Assembly: GCA_947178685.1 (NCBI GenBank)
Contig: CAMWZE010000073.1
Span: forward strand, 1 to 7,176
Origin: an uncultured Porphyromonadaceae bacterium
Lineage (GTDB): Bacteria; Bacteroidota; Bacteroidia; Bacteroidales; Muribaculaceae
Length of the DNA stretch: 7,176 nucleotides
Direction of reading: 5' to 3'
Shown here: positions 1-6,970 of the stretch, piece by piece
Layout: each line of letters begins with the position of its first letter
How positions within the stretch are numbered: position 1 is the first letter of the stretch
The notes under the pieces: model-generated
Seen by the model: only the letters and a program-made list of their open reading frames with translations
Database searches by the model: none
What the model was told of the DNA's origin: nothing
Position numbers and translations under genes: made by a program

Positions 1-2
1 TG

Positions 3-2282
3 GAAGCCGGGCTCAACGCGCAGCGCCGCAACGACTACCGACGTGAATATCAGCGTCTGCTGATGCAGAACAGCCTTACACAAGACTACAACATCACTCT
101 CAATGCCGGAAGCGAGAAATATAATTTCTATGCCGCCCTGCGATATGAGAAGATGGGTAGCCACACCAAATTCAATCATGACGACCGTCTCTCGTTCTAT
201 CTGAGAAATGACCTGAAGGTTACCTCCTGGATGAAACTCATCTTAGGAGCCAACCTCAACCTGAAGAAGACTGATTTCACACAGGCTTCCGGACTCGGAT
301 ATGCGGCGGCAATGCCTTACGACACTCTCCTCGACGCCGACGGCAACCATGCCTACCGTTATCTCTATAATCAGGTGCTCGCGGAACAGGTGAACGCTAC
401 CGAAGGATTGAACTTCATGGGATATAACGCCATCGAGGAATCTGACCATAACCGCTACAAGACCGATGACCTCTATATGAAATACTTCCTTCAAGCCAAC
501 TTCGACCTTACATCAGGATTCGACCTTGAGCTGAAAGGACAGTATGAGAAGCGTAAGGTCTCCGGCAAGGAGTATGACGAGGCAGATTCCTACATGATGC
601 GCTCCATGATAAATGAGTTTGCCTCGACCAACACGCGCGGCGGTTTCATCTATAATATCCCACAGGGTGGCCACCAGCTCTTCCGCGACACCAACTACGA
701 CAACTATAACCTCCGCGCACAGCTTAATTATCGCAATACATTCGCCGACAAACACGATGTAGCCGCGCTTATCGGTGCCGAGGCCCGCGAAGACAAGAGC
801 GACTACCATCTGGGAGAGCGTTACGGCTATGACGCGCAGAGACTCACTTATTCACAGGTGGACTGGCTCACTCTCTCGCAGACCGGAGTGGTGGGACAGC
901 TCTATGCCAATTCACGCACAAAGGCTGAGAATCTCTCCATGGCAGAGGTGAAACACCGTTATGTGTCGGCTTATCTCAACGCCGGATATGTATATGACGG
1001 CCGCTACTCTGTAAACGCTAGCGTACGTGTGGAGCAGGCTGACCTCTTCGGAAGCGATCCCAAATACCGCTACCGTCCTCTATGGTCGGTGGGTGCGAGC
1101 TGGAATATCGAACAGGAGAAGTTCATGCGCAACCTCACATGGATCGACCGTCTTAAACTGCGTGCCACATACGGTATCACCGGTATGGTAGACCAGAGCT
1201 CATCACCCTACCTGCTTGCCTCGTTCGGCACATCGTTCTATTCCAACGGCCCGATGAGTATAATCGTGTCGCCCCCCAACAGCTCCCTCCGTTGGGAGAA
1301 GACCGCCACGTTCAACGCCGGACTCGACTTCATGCTCTTCAACCGCTTCAACGCCACGATCGATTTCTATCACAAGTATAGCTCAGATCTGCTCGTGAAC
1401 AAGAGCATCGACCCCTCGCTCGGCTTCAACGGTATGGCCCGTGCCAACAACGGCTCAATGAAGAATGTGGGTGTGGAATTCCTCCTCAGCTACGACTGGA
1501 TCAGGAACCGCGACTTCTCGTTCACCACATCCTTCTCTACGGCCTACAACAAGAACACCATCGAGAAAATAGACTATCAGCCCACGGACGCGCTCGACAT
1601 GATGCGTTATCCTACCTCAAATTATCTCCAGGGTGATGCCTACAATTCTCTCTATGCTTACAAGTATGCAGGTCTCACAGCCGACGGTAATCCCTCGGTG
1701 TATAACGAGAAGGGGGAAGTGGTATCCATCAATCCTGTGCGCAACATCGGCGCTGTGGTGCGTGTGGGCCAGCTCACCCCGAAATGGAACGGCGCACTCA
1801 ACCTCGACTTCCGCTGGAAAGACCTCTCGGTGTTCGCAAAGATGGTGTATTATGCAGGCCACTCGCTCCGTGTGGATGTGCCGACTCTCTACGACAATGC
1901 CCACAAACTTACCGACGCGGGCGTGAACGAGGCAATAGCCGACCGCTGGACCGAGACCAATACCGACACCAATATTCCGGTGATGGGAATCCACGGCAAC
2001 AGTGGCGAGCGTAACGAACACTGGCGCTATGCCGACGCCAACACCGCGAGCGCATCTTTCATAAAGCTACGCAACATCGGCGTGAGCTACAACTTCCCGA
2101 ATCAGCTGCTCAGAAAGACGCATGTTCTCCAGGGGGCCCGTCTGAGATTCCAGGTTGACAATATCTGCCACTGGGCATCCAACAAACATGGCATCGATCC
2201 GGAGGCGTTCAACGCCAATTCCGGCTCCCGCAACAATCAGCAGACACCGACCTACATCTTCGGTATCGACTTCAATCTTTAA
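3..2282 (+). CDS. SusC/RagA-family TonB-dependent outer-membrane transporter, C-terminal ~759 residues (5' end outside window)
   Basis: This is the channel half of a SusCD nutrient importer: a 22-strand outer-membrane barrel that takes up oligomers held by its SusD lid, powered by TonB. The reading frame is open from base 3, so the gene begins upstream. The ATG at 63 lies inside a continuing coding frame (the codons before it read EAGLNAQRRNDYRREYQRLL) and is not the true start. SusC proteins usually run about 1000 residues, so the signal peptide, carboxypeptidase-like domain and plug are mostly off-window. Family hallmarks seen: an early barrel strand pair (YNFYAALRYEKMG); RLKLRATYGITG at 1149-1184; LRWEKTATFNAGLD at 1287-1328, followed by an FYHKYSSDLL strand; a NNGSMKNVGVEF strand near 1450-1480; ASFIKLRNIGVSYNFP near 2049-2100; and a late DNICHW...GIDPEAF segment. 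The protein ends in GIDFNL, a typical barrel-closing strand. A SusD-family gene follows 24 bases downstream. The family call is firm; the substrate is unknown. Confidence 0.96.
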   Translation, partial: EAGLNAQRRNDYRREYQRLLMQNSLTQDYNITLNAGSEKYNFYAALRYEKMGSHTKFNHDDRLSFYLRNDLKVTSWMKLILGANLNLKKTDFTQASGLGYAAAMPYDTLLDADGNHAYRYLYNQVLAEQVNATEGLNFMGYNAIEESDHNRYKTDDLYMKYFLQANFDLTSGFDLELKGQYEKRKVSGKEYDEADSYMMRSMINEFASTNTRGGFIYNIPQGGHQLFRDTNYDNYNLRAQLNYRNTFADKHDVAALIGAEAREDKSDYHLGERYGYDAQRLTYSQVDWLTLSQTGVVGQLYANSRTKAENLSMAEVKHRYVSAYLNAGYVYDGRYSVNASVRVEQADLFGSDPKYRYRPLWSVGASWNIEQEKFMRNLTWIDRLKLRATYGITGMVDQSSSPYLLASFGTSFYSNGPMSIIVSPPNSSLRWEKTATFNAGLDFMLFNRFNATIDFYHKYSSDLLVNKSIDPSLGFNGMARANNGSMKNVGVEFLLSYDWIRNRDFSFTTSFSTAYNKNTIEKIDYQPTDALDMMRYPTSNYLQGDAYNSLYAYKYAGLTADGNPSVYNEKGEVVSINPVRNIGAVVRVGQLTPKWNGALNLDFRWKDLSVFAKMVYYAGHSLRVDVPTLYDNAHKLTDAGVNEAIADRWTETNTDTNIPVMGIHGNSGERNEHWRYADANTASASFIKLRNIGVSYNFPNQLLRKTHVLQGARLRFQVDNICHWASNKHGIDPEAFNANSGSRNNQQTPTYIFGIDFNL

Positions 2283-2306
2283 CCAGCAACCGACACCACG
2301 TAGAAA

Positions 2307-3794
2307 ATGAATATCCGAAATATATTATACGCCACAGCCCTGACGGTATCGGCAATGCCGCTCATGACATCGTGCGACAACTATCTCGACATCCCTCCCA
2401 AAGGCCAGACGATGCTCGAGAGCACCGAAGACTATCTCGGTCTTCTGGAGGAGGTTTCCCCGACATATGACCATGGCTACGGCTGGAACATAGCCAACGA
2501 ATCCTCATGGTATAAGGCAGAGGATCTGAAGCTCTACACTATTCCTTTGCGCTCGGCCGCCTACCTCTGGGACGACAGTTACGACCGCGCAGCCGTGACG
2601 GTGGAAGACGAGCTATACAACAAATGCTACAACCGTATCACAAACTATAACGTGATTGTAAGCAATGTGCTCGACTCGAAGGGGAACGACGCCGACAAAG
2701 CTCTCGCTATGGCTCAGGCAAAGATTATGCGCGCCTACAACTATTTCTTCCTCATCAATACATATGCCAAGCCTTATGATCCGGCCACAGCCGACCAGAC
2801 AAACGGCATCATCGTGAGAGAGAAGATGTTTTCGAGCATCGAGGAGAAGGGTGTGCAGCAGAGCGTGGGCTACACCTACCGCTTCATCCAGCAGGATATA
2901 GATGATGCCATCGACGACCTCCCCCACACCGCTCTCAATGCCTTCCGCCCCGACAAGACATTCGGCTTGGCTCTGAAGGGGAAGGTGCATCTATTCAAGA
3001 GAGAGTTCGATAAATGTATCGAGGCTTGTGAGGCTGCTTTGGCTGAGGCTCCCGAGGGACACCACGAGCTTTGGGATATGAACACCGACTACAACCGTTA
3101 CGCACCTCAGCTTATGGCCGGATATGGCACCGACAGAGCTATCGACGACCCCAGATATATGGGTGTGAACACCACCATCGAGAATATCTGGAAAAACGGT
3201 GTGCAACGCAACTATGATTCCGGAGAGAACCTCCTCTATCAGTTCGGCACCACAATGGCCGATCCGATGCCGATGTATGTAACCTCCGCTGTGCTCGATC
3301 TCTTTGACGATGCCGATCTGCGTGAGCTTTTCTGCATACAGTATAAAGCTACTCATGACACCGCTCCCGCCGGCGACCGTTGCTTCATGAGCCAGGGTAT
3401 AAAATGGAATCCGGGCGGAATGAAACTTTCAGAGGTGTATCTCATGCTCGCCGAGTGCTACGCGAGAAAGGGCGACGCCACGAGCATTGCCAAAGCGATG
3501 GATTATCTCCACACTCTGCGCTCACATCGCCTTATCACCTCTCGCTACACGCGCCTGACCACCACTGATGCAGCCGAGGCCCTCAGAATGGTGCGCGAGG
3601 AGCGTAAGCGTGAGCTTTTCCTCACCCACAACGGTTTCTTCGATCTGCGCAGATTCGCAACAGAGTTTAACGAAACCCAGACTAAGGTGTTTGAGGGGGA
3701 GACGCTGACACTTTCCCCGACCTCTACCCTGCTCACCTTCCCCTTCCCTCTAAAGGCATTACAGACCAGCGATCTTAAACAGAATAGCAAATGA
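2307..3794 (+). CDS. SusD/RagB-family nutrient-binding outer-membrane lipoprotein
   Basis: This is the surface lipoprotein that forms the lid over the SusC channel and binds the incoming nutrient. The 495-residue product begins with a lipoprotein signal peptide. The hydrophobic stretch ends LMTSC, so Cys23 should be the lipidated residue, followed by DNYLDIPPKGQ, the usual SusD mature start. Visible family blocks are KIMRAYNYFFLINTYAKPYD (about 139-158); ALKGKVHLFKREFDKCIEAC (about 222-241), a TPR-like helix pair; SEVYLMLAECYARKGD (375-390); TLRSHR (403-408); the signature EERKRELFLTHNGFFDLRRF (431-450); and a C-terminal TFPFPLKALQTSDLKQN that matches the usual SusD ending. At 495 residues it is at the short end of the family but looks complete. 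It starts 24 bases after the SusC stop with only an A-rich GTAGAAA before the ATG and no Shine-Dalgarno motif, as expected in Bacteroidota. Its stop overlaps the next start (ATGA), so the three genes should share one transcript. The ligand, glycan or peptide, cannot be read from the sequence. Confidence 0.96.
   Translation: MNIRNILYATALTVSAMPLMTSCDNYLDIPPKGQTMLESTEDYLGLLEEVSPTYDHGYGWNIANESSWYKAEDLKLYTIPLRSAAYLWDDSYDRAAVTVEDELYNKCYNRITNYNVIVSNVLDSKGNDADKALAMAQAKIMRAYNYFFLINTYAKPYDPATADQTNGIIVREKMFSSIEEKGVQQSVGYTYRFIQQDIDDAIDDLPHTALNAFRPDKTFGLALKGKVHLFKREFDKCIEACEAALAEAPEGHHELWDMNTDYNRYAPQLMAGYGTDRAIDDPRYMGVNTTIENIWKNGVQRNYDSGENLLYQFGTTMADPMPMYVTSAVLDLFDDADLRELFCIQYKATHDTAPAGDRCFMSQGIKWNPGGMKLSEVYLMLAECYARKGDATSIAKAMDYLHTLRSHRLITSRYTRLTTTDAAEALRMVREERKRELFLTHNGFFDLRRFATEFNETQTKVFEGETLTLSPTSTLLTFPFPLKALQTSDLKQNSK
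3791..3794 (+). promoter_or_regulatory. ATGA stop/start overlap (translational coupling)
   Basis: The TGA stop of the SusD-like gene (3792-3794) overlaps the ATG of the TlpA-like gene (3791-3793). No Shine-Dalgarno motif precedes the ATG; the upstream bases are AGAATAGCAA. This supports the chosen start, which also gives a clean signal peptide, and implies that ribosomes finishing the SusD-like gene re-initiate on the next one. Confidence 0.8.
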
Positions 3795-5161
3795 AAAGTC
3801 TCACCATCAAAACCTCCCTCCTCTCACTCGGGATGCTGATAGGCGCCTCTGTCTTGGCAGCCACACCCGCTTCAGTGAAGATCTCCAATACCTCGGGAGA
3901 TAAAATCTACTTCCAACCGGAATCGGCTTTAGATTTCACAGAGATCCGTGCCAACGACACTGTAGTGAAAATCGGGAATGCTCCGGCCTACTACCGTTTT
4001 ATGGCTCGCGACGGAGGATTTGTGCCGGTGTATGTAACTCCGGGCGCCGACATCACAATCTCCGCCACCAAAGATGGAGTGACCGTGACAGGCTCGAATG
4101 AGAAGGAGAACCGGTTCATACGTGAGAATCCCTACATAGCCCGCACTCCGAGGTCGATAAAGAATTATTCGCAGGAGTGGATTGACTACAATCTCAGAGC
4201 CATCGACACCCTCGACAATAAGCTTGAGGGAGCAGGATTCGATCCGGAGTTCATAGCTACCCATAAGCTCTACAACCGCTTTGTTTTCCTCAACCAGAGG
4301 TTCAACGGGGTGAATATGGCGAGGATATTCCGTCCCGACGGGAGAAAGGTGGAGGTGAGTGAGAATTTCTACGATTTCCTCGACACTCTGAAATTTACCG
4401 ATGACAGGATTCTCAGGATGCCGAAATGGTTTACGGTGGTGAACGGTGCGCTTGAGGCAAAGGAGAGCCGCGGACTGCTCCCGGTGGACAACGATCGGTA
4501 TATGACCATCTACGCCAACGACATCGACAACGACAAGGTGCGCTCGGCATATCTCGTGGAGCTGCTTAAGCTTACCTTGAAGCGTAATTATCTGAACGAC
4601 TTCGAGGCTCAGTTCCCGGCGGTGAAGGCCCTCATAACCACTCCGGAGGCTTTAGCAGAGTTGCCGGAGCTCGAAAAGCAGTATGCTCGTCAAGTGGAGG
4701 AGACAGCCAATGTGGTCAAAGGCACCCCGATGCCGGAGTTCAAGTGCTACACTGTGGACAAGGAGGAGCATAATCTATCAGACTTCCGTGGAAACTATGT
4801 GATTGTCGATTTCTGGTTTACGGGATGTGCCCCCTGCCGTGCCGAGATGCCATATTTCGACAAAGTGGCGGAAGATTTCGACGGCCGAGGTGTGAAATTC
4901 ATCTCCTTGTCGGTAGATACGGGCGATGAGCTCTATGCCGAATGGGAGAAGATGATGCGTGAGAAACCCCACACTCCCGGAGTGTTGAGCGTGAATCTGC
5001 CTGACGGTTTTAAATCGCCTCTGTTGAAGCAACTCAACATCCACAGTGTGCCCCGCATCATGCTCCTCGACCGTGAAGGGAAGATTGTGGAGAGCTATGC
5101 AAAGCGTCCCTCCGATCCCAAACTGCGCCAGCAGCTCGAATCACTCCTCAGCAAAAACTGA
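3791..5161 (+). CDS. TlpA-like periplasmic thiol-disulfide oxidoreductase with a long N-terminal region
   Basis: Probably a secreted thioredoxin-fold protein that reduces or reshuffles disulfides in the periplasm. The 456-residue product has a signal peptide (KTSLLSLGMLIGASVLA, likely cut near residue 23, VLA|ATP) and no lipobox cysteine. Residues about 25-110 look like a small beta-rich domain with VYVTPGADITI and VTGSNEKENRFI, a pattern common ahead of Bacteroidota TlpA/AhpC-type domains (DUF4369-like, assigned by resemblance only). Residues about 115-305 are mostly helical and I recognise no domain there. Residues about 312-456 form the thioredoxin domain: GTPMPEF start, NLSDFRGNYVIVDFWFT, active site C346-A-P-C349 followed by RAEMP, and the cis-proline in SVP (Pro421). 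Only one other cysteine (Cys319) occurs. The ATG overlaps the SusD-like stop by four bases, indicating translational coupling and a role tied to the SusCD importer. The partner proteins are unknown. A terminator follows about 70 bases after the stop. Confidence 0.93.
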   Translation: MKSLTIKTSLLSLGMLIGASVLAATPASVKISNTSGDKIYFQPESALDFTEIRANDTVVKIGNAPAYYRFMARDGGFVPVYVTPGADITISATKDGVTVTGSNEKENRFIRENPYIARTPRSIKNYSQEWIDYNLRAIDTLDNKLEGAGFDPEFIATHKLYNRFVFLNQRFNGVNMARIFRPDGRKVEVSENFYDFLDTLKFTDDRILRMPKWFTVVNGALEAKESRGLLPVDNDRYMTIYANDIDNDKVRSAYLVELLKLTLKRNYLNDFEAQFPAVKALITTPEALAELPELEKQYARQVEETANVVKGTPMPEFKCYTVDKEEHNLSDFRGNYVIVDFWFTGCAPCRAEMPYFDKVAEDFDGRGVKFISLSVDTGDELYAEWEKMMREKPHTPGVLSVNLPDGFKSPLLKQLNIHSVPRIMLLDREGKIVESYAKRPSDPKLRQQLESLLSKN

Positions 5162-5228
5162 TTCATTCTCAACGAGAAAATAAGCATGTAGCCTTCTTGA
5201 TAGGATAATCTCCACCAAAGGAGAGCAA

Positions 5229-5276
5229 AAAAAGATTGCCGCCAATCTGCGAACTCAGATTGGCGGCAATCTTTTT
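5229..5276. terminator. Bidirectional intrinsic terminator between convergent operons
   Basis: A perfect inverted repeat pairs 5229-5249 with 5256-5276 (21 bp) around a six-base loop, CGAACT. The inner 16 bp (AGATTGCCGCCAATCTG-like arm, 5234-5249) contains a GC-rich core. The outer 5 bp pair an A run with a T run, so RNA from either strand ends in a stem followed by U residues. It lies 67 bases after the stop of the TlpA-like gene and 62 bases beyond the stop of the minus-strand peptidase, exactly where two converging transcripts need to end. The rest of the 177-base gap (5162-5338) shows no gene or other clear signal. Confidence 0.93.
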
Positions 5277-5338
5277 ATTTAATGAAATGGGGATGATCCA
5301 AATTATGAAAGGGGATTATTCAAACCTCTCTTTTGGAA

Positions 5339-6940
5339 TCAGAAGCCTTTCCAACGGGATGTCCAGTAAGCGTTGCCAAGCTCATCCCAACGGTTGACGG
5401 CAGCCCCGAAGAAATCGCGGGTGTAGTCGGTGAGCAAAGCGGCAGCCTCCTCGGTTTTACCCTCATCCATCAGCTTCTTGTATTCAGTCTCAATCAACGG
5501 GAGCTCGCGCTTACCCTTGGCAAGGAAGTGATCGCGTGCCGGCTCGAGAGTCTTGCGGGCATCGCCCCAACGCACTGTTGCAAGCTTATTGGGCTTACGG
5601 AAACGCCATAGAGCGGCATCATCACGGGTGCGGTGCTGGCCACATATTTTCAACATATCGGGGAGATCCGTGCCACCGGCAAACACCGGGAAACGGGGTG
5701 ACTGACCGGGATTATCGAGACATATCCATGCCACACCTCCCACGCCATCGGGAAGCCAGTCGCGACACTGTATGATGGTGGAATACGAGCACCAGGGCAC
5801 ACTGACTGTGCGGATGTTATGCATGGCGCTGTCGCCCAAAGCCTCATATACGGCTATCTCATCGGGCTGCATCCAAGGATTGGCAAAGGGGCTCACGATG
5901 CTGTCGGGCACTTCAGGACCATCATCCTTCTTCTTCTTGGGATTCTTCACCTTGAGACGCCCGCTGAGATTCAACGGTGTGCCTTCGTAATAAGAACCCA
6001 AAAGACGGGCCACCTCGTCGACCGACACCGGCTTCTCCGGCTTCACACTCAAGGGAAGCTCCTCCATATCGGCGGTGAATCCGGCATTAGGGGCAAGTTG
6101 CTGCATAATGAAGAGCTCGCGTACACTATAGTTTTTCGGTTCCTTAAAATAGTTGCCGCCACTGTAGGCCTTCCAGAAAGAGAATTCCTCTTTGCCATCC
6201 CACAGACCCATCTTCTTGGCCACATCCTTCACATTATCGGAATACATATAGTTCTCCTTATCCTTGAAGTCGATCTTACCGATACGGCTCACGTTGGCAG
6301 AGACAGCGATATGATCGTCAGGAATACGCGCGGCGGCCCAGACACCACCTTTCTTGTCGGGACCCTCTCCCTGAACCTCAAAGATCCACACCTCCTTAGG
6401 ATCGGCGATTGTAAGGCACTCCCCGCTGTCGCCATAGCCATACTCCTTAATGAGCTTACCCATAAGAGTAATGGCCTCGCGCGCTGTGGAACAACGCTCA
6501 AGCACTATTCTCTCAAGCTCCTCAATCATGAACATGCCATCCTTGTTGACCATTGTGTCACGTCCGGTATAAGTGGTCTCGCCAATAGCGAGTTGCTTCT
6601 CGTTGAGACAAGGATATGCGGTGTCGAGGAAGCGATAGGTGTGGCGTGCCTGTGGAATCTGGCCGGTCTCCTTCATTCCGTCGAGACTGCCGGGATATTC
6701 CGTATGCATACGCCCGCGATAGACACTCACAACGGTGTCACGCGGATAATCTTTCGGGGCAACTGACTGCATCCATGTGCGGTATTTTGAATCGCATGTA
6801 TGGCTGGTCATTACCGAGCCGTCGGCAGATGCTTTCCTACCCACCATAATGCTTGTGCAGGCATCAGCGGGCGACTGTGCGCCAAGTGGCAATGCGCAGA
6901 GCATGGCCACGACAGCAATTAGATTTCTAAGTTTTTTCAT
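5339..6940 (-). CDS. Secreted C69-family (PepD-type) dipeptidase, Ntn hydrolase
   Basis: Predicted to hydrolyse dipeptides or short peptides in the periplasm or outside the cell. The 533-residue product starts with a signal peptide (MKKLRNLIAVVAMLCALPLG, then AQSPADA) directly ahead of Cys28. In this family the cysteine exposed by removal of the leader is the N-terminal nucleophile. Family blocks: CTSIMVGRKASADGSVM at 28-44; AIGETT at 118-123; ERCSTAREAITLMGKLIKEY at about 148-167; GYGDSGECLTIADPKEVWIF at about 168-187; then a C-terminal half with WMQPDEIAVYEALGDS and VPWCSYSTIIQCRDWLPDGV. ADAC is a poor lipobox (Asp at -2), so lipidation is unlikely. Residues about 330-347 form a charged, lysine-rich linker (KNPKKKKDDGPEVPDS). 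The mature protein has nine cysteines, which is many for an exported protein. The ATG at 6938-6940 gives the signal peptide and has no Shine-Dalgarno motif. It follows an aminotransferase by 15 bases, so the two are probably co-transcribed. Substrate specificity is not visible. Confidence 0.94.
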   Translation of the reverse strand: MKKLRNLIAVVAMLCALPLGAQSPADACTSIMVGRKASADGSVMTSHTCDSKYRTWMQSVAPKDYPRDTVVSVYRGRMHTEYPGSLDGMKETGQIPQARHTYRFLDTAYPCLNEKQLAIGETTYTGRDTMVNKDGMFMIEELERIVLERCSTAREAITLMGKLIKEYGYGDSGECLTIADPKEVWIFEVQGEGPDKKGGVWAAARIPDDHIAVSANVSRIGKIDFKDKENYMYSDNVKDVAKKMGLWDGKEEFSFWKAYSGGNYFKEPKNYSVRELFIMQQLAPNAGFTADMEELPLSVKPEKPVSVDEVARLLGSYYEGTPLNLSGRLKVKNPKKKKDDGPEVPDSIVSPFANPWMQPDEIAVYEALGDSAMHNIRTVSVPWCSYSTIIQCRDWLPDGVGGVAWICLDNPGQSPRFPVFAGGTDLPDMLKICGQHRTRDDAALWRFRKPNKLATVRWGDARKTLEPARDHFLAKGKRELPLIETEYKKLMDEGKTEEAAALLTDYTRDFFGAAVNRWDELGNAYWTSRWKGF

Positions 6941-6950
6941 GATGATTATA

Positions 6951-6970
6951 GGTTGTTACAGGTTGTTATA
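6951..6970. repeat. Tandem 10-bp repeat at the aminotransferase/peptidase junction
   Basis: GGTTGTTACA (6951-6960) is followed directly by GGTTGTTATA (6961-6970), differing at one base. On the minus strand this covers the last codons and the stop of the aminotransferase and reaches into the 15-base gap before the peptidase start. It may be a local duplication; no function can be assigned. Confidence 0.6.

Noticed and set aside
63..65. ATG at 63 as the start of the SusC-like gene
   Set aside because: The frame is open back to base 3 and the upstream codons continue the SusC-like sequence. The protein would also lack its signal peptide and plug.
1617..2021. Minus-strand open frame inside the SusC-like gene
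   Set aside because: It overlaps conserved barrel-coding sequence and has no recognisable features; it is a shadow frame.
5166..5178. Small inverted repeat TTCTC-AAC-GAGAA after the TlpA-like stop
   Set aside because: Five base pairs with a three-base loop and no following T run is easily due to chance. The strong hairpin at 5229-5276 explains termination.
5819..6766. Long open frame (315 codons) on the plus strand opposite the C69 peptidase
   Set aside because: It lies wholly antisense to a gene with clear family motifs. Its protein has no signal, domain or natural composition that I recognise, and such mirror frames arise from codon bias in GC-rich coding DNA.
6944..6950. TATAATC on the minus strand just before the peptidase ATG as a promoter element
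   Set aside because: It resembles an E. coli -10 box, but Bacteroidota promoters use a different consensus. It lies only a few bases from the start codon and has no -33 partner.
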